This document shows, piece by piece, positions 60,187 to 64,000 of a stretch of DNA of 64,000 nt; the stretch's first letter is position 1, and every line of letters begins with the position of its first letter. The notes under the pieces were generated by a model, which was not told where the DNA came from, ran no database searches, and worked only from the letters and a program-made list of their open reading frames with translations. The position numbers were made by a program, and so were the translations under genes. Source of the DNA: Mycolicibacterium cosmeticum (GTDB lineage Bacteria > Actinomycetota > Actinomycetes > Mycobacteriales > Mycobacteriaceae); contig NZ_CCBB010000001.1 of NCBI RefSeq assembly GCF_000613185.1, forward strand, positions 2,728,001 to 2,792,000, written 5' to 3'.

Positions 60187-60477
60187 ATGAACGCAATCGG
60201 AGCGGACGGGCTGCCCGTCGGCGACTGCACCCGGGACCCCGAACGCTGGACCTCGGCGGCCGACGAAGATGCCAAGACGATCTGCCGCATGTGCCCCCGG
60301 CGCTGGGCCTGCGCCCGCGAGGCCTGCGAACTGCCGCGCGCCGAAGGGCTGTGGGCCGGCATCGTCATCCCGGAGAGCGGACGGGGCCGCACCTTCGCCC
60401 TGCGGCAGCTGCGCTCGCTCGCCGAACGCAACGGCTATCCCGTTCGCGCCCGCCGGCTGTATCTCGAGTCGGCCTGA
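60187..60477 (+). CDS. whiB6: Iron-sulfur regulator WhiB6
   Basis: 96 aa. Four cluster-ligand cysteines: GDCTRDP (one), ICRMC (two, C-x2-C) and WACAREACE (one). The WhiB turn EGLWAGIVIPESGRGRTF and ALRQLRSLAERNGYPVR match M. tuberculosis WhiB6 as recalled (LWAGVVIPESGRARAF...). The start ATG 60187 has AGAGGAG. WhiB6 controls ESX-1 genes in response to redox and to the secretion system. It is retained here although the machine is lost from the locus. Confidence 0.93.
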   Translation: MNAIGADGLPVGDCTRDPERWTSAADEDAKTICRMCPRRWACAREACELPRAEGLWAGIVIPESGRGRTFALRQLRSLAERNGYPVRARRLYLESA

Positions 60478-60481
60478 GACC

Positions 60482-60527
60482 GGTCGCTCCCGCTGCCGTA
60501 TTCGAGGGGCCGGTAGCGGGAGCGGCC
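60482..60527. terminator. Hairpin between whiB6 and the convergent secreted-protein gene
   Basis: GGTCGCTCCCGCTGCCG (60482-60498) pairs with CGGTAGCGGGAGCGGCC (60511-60527) as a 17-bp stem with two G-U pairs and a 12-nt loop, 4 bp after the whiB6 stop. It can serve both convergent genes. Confidence 0.75.
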
Positions 60528-60549
60528 TTCTCGGCCTCAGATCTCGGTG

Positions 60550-61008
60550 TCAGAGCTTGGCGATGAAATCCGAGGTGTACGCCTCGGCCGGCTGCTGCGA
60601 ACGGTCGCTGGGCCGTTCGATGGAGACCCAGACGCCGGTGGCGCCCGGGTTGATCGCCGAACGGATGGTCGCGTGGGCATCGCCGGCGCCGTCGGTCTGC
60701 AGCGGCACCGGCGCGACGGCGCAGTCGTTGGAGGCCCGCGGCATCTGGAACACCCGGACGAAGTACTGGGTGTCGGGACGGGCGGTCAGCAGTTCGACGT
60801 CGACGGCCAGGGTGTTGCCCTCGGTGCGCAGGTGCGCCAGCGGCCGGGCGTAACCGGTGGCCCAGGTTCGTTCGGCCGGCGTGTAGTCGCAGGCGCGCAC
60901 CGTGCTGGTGAACGGCATGACGGTGGCGTCGGCTGCGGCAACGCCGGCGGTCAGCATGGTCAGTGCGGCGCCCACGCCGGCCGCAGCCGCGATCATCGAT
61001 CGACCCAT
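60550..61008 (-). CDS. Small secreted protein, unknown
   Basis: 152 aa. A Sec signal peptide (IAAAAGVGAALTMLTAGVAA, likely cut after AADA) is followed by a compact beta-rich domain. Two cysteines (RACDYTPAE and SNDCAVAP) could form a disulfide. ATG 61008 with AGGG upstream. The mature part has no recognised domain. It sits beside whiB6, but the intervening terminator argues for independent expression. Confidence 0.75.
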   Translation of the reverse strand: MGRSMIAAAAGVGAALTMLTAGVAAADATVMPFTSTVRACDYTPAERTWATGYARPLAHLRTEGNTLAVDVELLTARPDTQYFVRVFQMPRASNDCAVAPVPLQTDGAGDAHATIRSAINPGATGVWVSIERPSDRSQQPAEAYTSDFIAKL

Positions 61009-61031
61009 ATGCCCTGACCCTCGTTGGTTAC

Positions 61032-61102
61032 TTGGCGGTAATTTTAACGGCCCCGTCACCGCCAAAGGGAGGTCCCGTCCCGGTGATGCTGCTCACCGGG
61101 AC
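61032..61102. repeat. Two inverted repeats upstream of the secreted-protein gene
   Basis: TTGGCGGT (61032-61039) and ACCGCCAA (61058-61065) flank an AT-rich 18-bp core that holds TAAAAT on the minus strand, a possible -10. Next to it, GTCCCGGTGA (61077-61086) and TCACCGGGAC (61093-61102) make a perfect 10-bp hairpin. They may be operator and attenuator elements; no regulator is known. Confidence 0.5.
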
Positions 61103-61243
61103 GCACCCGGAATAGTCGGCGAGGCGATGCCGTTGAACAATCCGACGGTGCCGGTCATGCCCCGGGTACCACATCAGAACTGTCGCTTCGAGCGACCACT
61201 TGCCGAGAGGCGACATGCCGGTGCCGTCCCCAAACTTCTCAGT

Positions 61244-61267
61244 CCCGGCGCACGCCGGGGCTACTGT
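61244..61267 (+). promoter_or_regulatory. Leaderless promoter and palindrome of the pirin gene
   Basis: TACTGT (61262-61267) lies 6 bp before the GTG start at 61274, giving a leaderless message. The palindrome CCCGGCG-CA-CGCCGGG (61244-61259) occupies the -35/-10 spacer and could be an operator. Confidence 0.5.
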
Positions 61268-61273
61268 TGAGCC

Positions 61274-62230
61274 GTGAGCAACACCGACGCCGCCCCGCGT
61301 GAACTGGACTGCGGCCCATCGCGTTTCACCGGGGTGCTGCACGCTCGCGAGGTCCCGCTGGGCGGTCCGCGGGCCATGCTGGTGCGCCGGACCCTGCCCG
61401 CCAAGGAACGCTCCATGGTGGGTGCCTGGTGTTTCGCCGACCATTACGGGCCCCAGGATGTGCACGGCGGTCCGGGCATGGACGTCCCACCGCACCCGCA
61501 CACCGGATTACAAACCGTCAGTTGGCTTTTCAGTGGTGAGATCGAGCATCGCGACAGCGCCGGGGTGCACGCCATGGTGCGGCCCGGCGAACTCAATCTG
61601 ATGACGGCCGGTGCGGGTATCTGTCATTCGGAGGTGTCGACCCCGGCCACCACCATGCTGCACGGCGTGCAGCTCTGGGTGGCGCTGCCGGAGTCCGCGC
61701 GCGACGGGCACCGCGATTTCGCACACTACGCACCCCCGGCGGTGGCGCTCGGCGGGGCCACGGTGCGGGTGTTCCTCGGTGCTCTCGGGGGGCAGCGTTC
61801 GCCCGTGCACACCTTCACTCCGCTGCTCGGCGCCCAGCTCGACGTGGCGCCGGGGGCGAGCGTCGTGCTGGACATCGACCCCACCTTCGAACACGGCGCC
61901 CTGCTCGACCGGGGCGACGTCGAGGTGGCCGGCACCCCGCTGGCCGTTGCCGACCTGTGCTACCAATCGCCGGGCTGTGACCGGCTGGAGATCGTCAACC
62001 GCGGTGATGTGCCCGCGCGACTCATCCTGCTCGGCGGTCCCCCGTTTCCGGAACGGCTGGTGATGTGGTGGAACTTCGTCGGCCGCAGCCACGAGGACAT
62101 CGTGGCCTACCGGGAGGCCTGGCAAGCCGGTGACGACCGCTTCGGCGCGGTCCAGGGTTACCGCGGTGCGGTCGGTCGGCTGCCCGCGCCCGTACTCCCC
62201 GGGGTTAGGCTCAAACCTCGTGAGCGCTGA
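61274..62230 (+). CDS. Pirin-family bicupin
   Basis: 318 aa. The iron-binding N-terminal cupin has PPHPHTGLQTVSWLFSGEIE with downstream ICHSEVS, and the pirin_C domain lies at about 185-290 (LLDIDPTFEHGALL-type strand, LILLGGPPF). Pirins are iron-dependent redox proteins, some with quercetinase activity. Start GTG 61274, leaderless. The last 11 bp overlap the GNAT gene. Confidence 0.9.
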   Translation: MSNTDAAPRELDCGPSRFTGVLHAREVPLGGPRAMLVRRTLPAKERSMVGAWCFADHYGPQDVHGGPGMDVPPHPHTGLQTVSWLFSGEIEHRDSAGVHAMVRPGELNLMTAGAGICHSEVSTPATTMLHGVQLWVALPESARDGHRDFAHYAPPAVALGGATVRVFLGALGGQRSPVHTFTPLLGAQLDVAPGASVVLDIDPTFEHGALLDRGDVEVAGTPLAVADLCYQSPGCDRLEIVNRGDVPARLILLGGPPFPERLVMWWNFVGRSHEDIVAYREAWQAGDDRFGAVQGYRGAVGRLPAPVLPGVRLKPRER

Positions 62231-62477
62231 AGCACAAGTGACGCCCGGCGACAACCGGTTCACCATCGCGCTGGACGGCCGGCAGGTCGGGCTCATCGAC
62301 TTCCACGACCGCGACGGGGTACGGGTGTTCACCCACACCGAGATCGATCCCGCCTACGGCGGTCGGGGGCTGGGCACCCAGTTGGTCGCCGAGACGGTGG
62401 CGGCCACCCGCGCCGCAGGCCTGAAGATCGAGTCGTATTGCTCGATGGTCACCCATTACCTGGCGAAGAACCCCTGA
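62220..62477 (+). CDS. Small GNAT N-acetyltransferase (YjdJ-type)
   Basis: 85 aa. FHDRDGVRVFTHTEIDPAYG and the acetyl-CoA loop GGRGLGTQLVAETVAATRAA are the whole of this mini-GNAT family, followed by IESYCSMVTHYLAKNP. GTG 62220 lies 8 bp after TAGGCT, which sits inside the pirin gene, so it has its own leaderless promoter. The acceptor is unknown. Confidence 0.86.
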   Translation: MSAEAQVTPGDNRFTIALDGRQVGLIDFHDRDGVRVFTHTEIDPAYGGRGLGTQLVAETVAATRAAGLKIESYCSMVTHYLAKNP

Positions 62478-62480
62478 GCG

Positions 62481-62981
62481 CTAAGTCAGGTACTGCGCGG
62501 TGCTGCCGCTGACCGGCATGTCGGGCATGCCCAGCTTGCGGTGATCCCAACTGCGCCGCCGCGACTCGCGCACCCGGACGCAGATGCGGTTGTTCATCAT
62601 CTGATCCACAAACGGTTTCATCTCGTCGGTGTACGGGCCGGTGTAGCGCTCCCACACGCTGATGCCGACGCGAAGGTTGGTCTCCGGGTCGTCGATGATC
62701 TCGGCGGTGCCGTCGATGGACACCCCGCGCAAGGTGTTGTAGGTCAGGCCGTCCTCGATCATCACGGTGATGGTCGGATCGCGGCGCAGGTTCACCGCCT
62801 TCTGCGACTTGGCCTTGGTCTCGAACCAGATCTCGCCGTCGAGGACGGCGTACCACATGGCCACCAGGTGCGGCCGGCCGTTGGGCAGCACGGTGGCCAT
62901 GGTGGCGGTGCGGCTGCGCTGGATGAATTCGGCGATCTCGTCGTCGGCCATCACGATCTTGGCGCGCTGATTCTCTCCCAT
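62481..62981 (-). CDS. PPOX-class F420-dependent split-barrel enzyme
   Basis: 166 aa. RTATMATVLPNGRPHLVAMW, IWFETKAKSQKAVNLRRDPT and VMIEDGLTYNTLRGVSIDGT form the flavin/F420-binding barrel typical of mycobacterial pyridoxamine-oxidase-like F420 proteins. ATG 62981 with AAGGA 7 bp upstream. It is convergent with the GNAT gene, 3 bp apart. It probably reduces a small molecule with F420H2. Confidence 0.86.
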   Translation of the reverse strand: MGENQRAKIVMADDEIAEFIQRSRTATMATVLPNGRPHLVAMWYAVLDGEIWFETKAKSQKAVNLRRDPTITVMIEDGLTYNTLRGVSIDGTAEIIDDPETNLRVGISVWERYTGPYTDEMKPFVDQMMNNRICVRVRESRRRSWDHRKLGMPDMPVSGSTAQYLT

Positions 62982-63030
62982 GATCAATCCTTAGCAGGGC
63001 TGTGATGCCGAACCCGGCACCGGGTGCGAC

Positions 63031-63693
63031 TCAGCTGGCGGCCGCGGCCCGCAGGGTGAGCGCGGCGGCGCCGAACATCGTCTGCTTGATCGCCCCCAGG
63101 GTGCCCGGGTCCTTGCCGGCCAGCGGCCGCAGGATGTCCAGCGCGGCGCCGTCCACCGCGCCTTCGCCCGCGGTGGCGTCGACGATCGCGTAGCCCTGGG
63201 CGTCGGCGCCGCCGAACCGGCGCCCGGTGGTCATCGACGCGACGGCGGCCTGCGGGGTGAGCTTGGCCTGGATCAGCGCCGCCATGCCGTCGGTGAACGG
63301 GATGCGGATATCGGCCTCGGGGAAGCAGAAGAAGCCGCGGTCGGCGCGCATCACCCGGAAGTCGTGTGCCATGGCCAGCATCGCGCCGGCGCCGAAGGCG
63401 TGCCCGACGATGGCGGCCGCGGTCGGGATGGGCAGCGTGAGTACCCGGGCCAGCAGGTCCTGCACCTGCCCGACATACCACTGGGTGCGATCCCCGTTGG
63501 CCGTCAACCAGTCCAGGTCCAGCCCGTTGGTGTAGAACTTGCCGGCCGCCGTGGTGACCAGGCCGGCGGCACCGTCGGCCAGCACGGTGTCCAGGTGCGC
63601 GTTGACGGTGTCGAGAAACTCTGGGCTGAACCGGTTTTCGCCGTCGCCGAGGTTGAGCACCGCGATGTTGTCGACGTACTCGAGAGTGGTCAT
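63031..63693 (-). CDS. Enoyl-CoA hydratase/isomerase family protein
   Basis: 220 aa, a short crotonase. VTTAAGKFYTNGLDLDWLTA holds the first oxyanion segment and AAAIVGHAFGAGAMLAMAHD the second. FFCFPEADIRIPFTDGMAAL carries Glu at the usual catalytic place of an isomerase/hydratase. ATG 63693 overlaps the stop of the upstream TetR-like gene (ATGA), so the two are coupled and the regulator probably controls it. Confidence 0.87.
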   Translation of the reverse strand: MTTLEYVDNIAVLNLGDGENRFSPEFLDTVNAHLDTVLADGAAGLVTTAAGKFYTNGLDLDWLTANGDRTQWYVGQVQDLLARVLTLPIPTAAAIVGHAFGAGAMLAMAHDFRVMRADRGFFCFPEADIRIPFTDGMAALIQAKLTPQAAVASMTTGRRFGGADAQGYAIVDATAGEGAVDGAALDILRPLAGKDPGTLGAIKQTMFGAAALTLRAAAAS

Positions 63694-64000
63694 GGCTGAC
63701 GTCCTTTTCCTGTGTTGGGTGGGGGTCCGATGTCGAGCACGGCGCGCACGGCCGCACTCAGGTGCCGGCGGGCGGTGGGGCTGGCCAACCGGTCTCGGGT
63801 CAGCAGGATCGCGGTCGGCAGGTCGACGACGCATTCGGTGATGGTGTCCGCGGCGGCGCGGTCGCGGCGTTGCCACAGCCCGTCGGCCAGCCGCACCATG
63901 GTCGCGACCAGGCGGTTCTGCAGGTCGTGCAGCCGGCGGGCCAGCTCGTCGGGCATCTCGGCGTCCAGGATGTCCTGCCGCCGCACGGCGAGCACCAGCC
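63690..64000 (-). CDS. Probable TetR-family regulator, C-terminal part (cut by window edge)
   Basis: About 103 codons; the N-terminal DNA-binding half lies beyond the right edge. The visible part is helical (DELARRLHDLQNRLVATMVR, ADTITECVVDLPTAILLTRD) as in TetR ligand domains, with no helix-turn-helix to confirm it. Coupling to the hydratase by a 4-bp overlap fits a regulator-enzyme pair. Family assignment is tentative. Confidence 0.5.
   Translation of the reverse strand, partial: LVLAVRRQDILDAEMPDELARRLHDLQNRLVATMVRLADGLWQRRDRAAADTITECVVDLPTAILLTRDRLASPTARRHLSAAVRAVLDIGPPPNTGKGRQP

Larger units (their letters stand above)
52713..60477. other. Collapsed ESX-1 locus (eccD1, espG1::espI fusion, espF, espE, Rv3860-like ATPase, whiB6)
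   Basis: In recalled ESX-1 loci the order is espE, espF, espG1, espH, eccA1, eccB1, eccCa1, eccCb1, PE35, PPE68, esxB, esxA, espI, eccD1, then espJ-L, espB, eccE1, mycP1. Here espE, espF and the start of espG1 run directly into the body of espI and then eccD1; all genes between, and all after eccD1, are missing from the window. The remaining frames are open and still overlap as in an operon. whiB6 and an Rv3860-like gene remain upstream but are rearranged. Confidence 0.85.

Noticed and set aside
55969..60477. esxA/esxB-type WXG100 genes hidden in the ESX-1 remnant
   Set aside because: I read all frames between the esp genes and whiB6 for paired 95-100-aa WXG proteins and found none; only the doubtful 81-codon frame at 57533 has a WTG.

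Overview
The window looks like chromosome from a mycobacterium, probably a Mycolicibacterium-type species. It is GC-rich, has many GTG starts, GTGA/ATGA gene overlaps and leaderless promoters, and carries lineage markers: ethA/ethR, WhiB6, ESX-1 genes, CYP138, F420-linked LLM and PPOX proteins, and a DUF222/HNH gene. I have no taxonomic proof. Gene order resembles two M. tuberculosis blocks, ethA-gltB-ESX-1 (about Rv3854-Rv3877) and the block around msrA-cyp138 (about Rv0126-Rv0146). In M. tuberculosis these lie on opposite sides of oriC. Here they are interleaved, so this region has been rearranged.

Layout. 1-3.7 kb: ethA (partial)/ethR with a readable operator, a Y-family polymerase, a small membrane protein and a PHP phosphoesterase. 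3.7-6.9 kb: a four-gene operon of espA-, espC- and espD-like genes plus an undescribed membrane-anchored propeller-like protein. 7-12 kb: an LLM oxidoreductase, a LysR regulator, a hydrolase/flavin reductase operon, a MaoC protein and a 46-codon small gene. 12.4-18.4 kb: gltBD. 19-30 kb: a thioesterase, aquaporin, a DNA glycosylase, DUF427 and SRPBCC proteins, GT2, a methyltransferase, an NTF2/SDR pair behind a KstR-type box, a DUF4349 lipoprotein, an AraC regulator, a VOC protein and a cyclic-nucleotide-domain histidine kinase. 30-34 kb: DJ-1/ABM, msrBA, and cyp138 with its frameshifted TetR neighbour. 34-38.9 kb: a TetR-linked methyltransferase/prenyltransferase-like/glycosyltransferase cluster whose two promoters carry similar operators. 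39-42.7 kb: a coupled membrane operon with YtkA- and cupredoxin-like domains. 42.7-52.7 kb: pncA, DUF222/HNH, a MarR-governed hydratase and ABC exporter, GT39, maltokinase, HugZ-like and PyrE-like genes.

52.7-60.5 kb is the most unusual part: a collapsed ESX-1 locus. An intact eccD1 is preceded by one continuous 573-aa reading frame that begins as EspG1 (residues 1-116) and continues, exactly at a codon boundary, as EspI (Pro-rich linker plus MinD-like ATPase). espF- and espE-like genes precede it, and an Rv3860-like ATPase, an HTH regulator and whiB6 flank it. Everything that lies between espG1 and espI in a normal ESX-1 locus (espH, eccA, eccB, eccC, PE/PPE, esxB, esxA) is absent, as is everything normally beyond eccD1. 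The espACD-like operon 48 kb away is the other half of the ESX-1 substrate set. Whether a second ESX-1 machine exists elsewhere cannot be seen here.

60.5-64 kb: a secreted protein, pirin, GNAT, an F420-type PPOX protein, an enoyl-CoA hydratase, and the 3' part of a probable TetR gene that runs off the end. No rRNA, tRNA, CRISPR array, insertion sequence or phage gene was recognised. All family assignments come from reading the translated sequence and from memory, not from searches.
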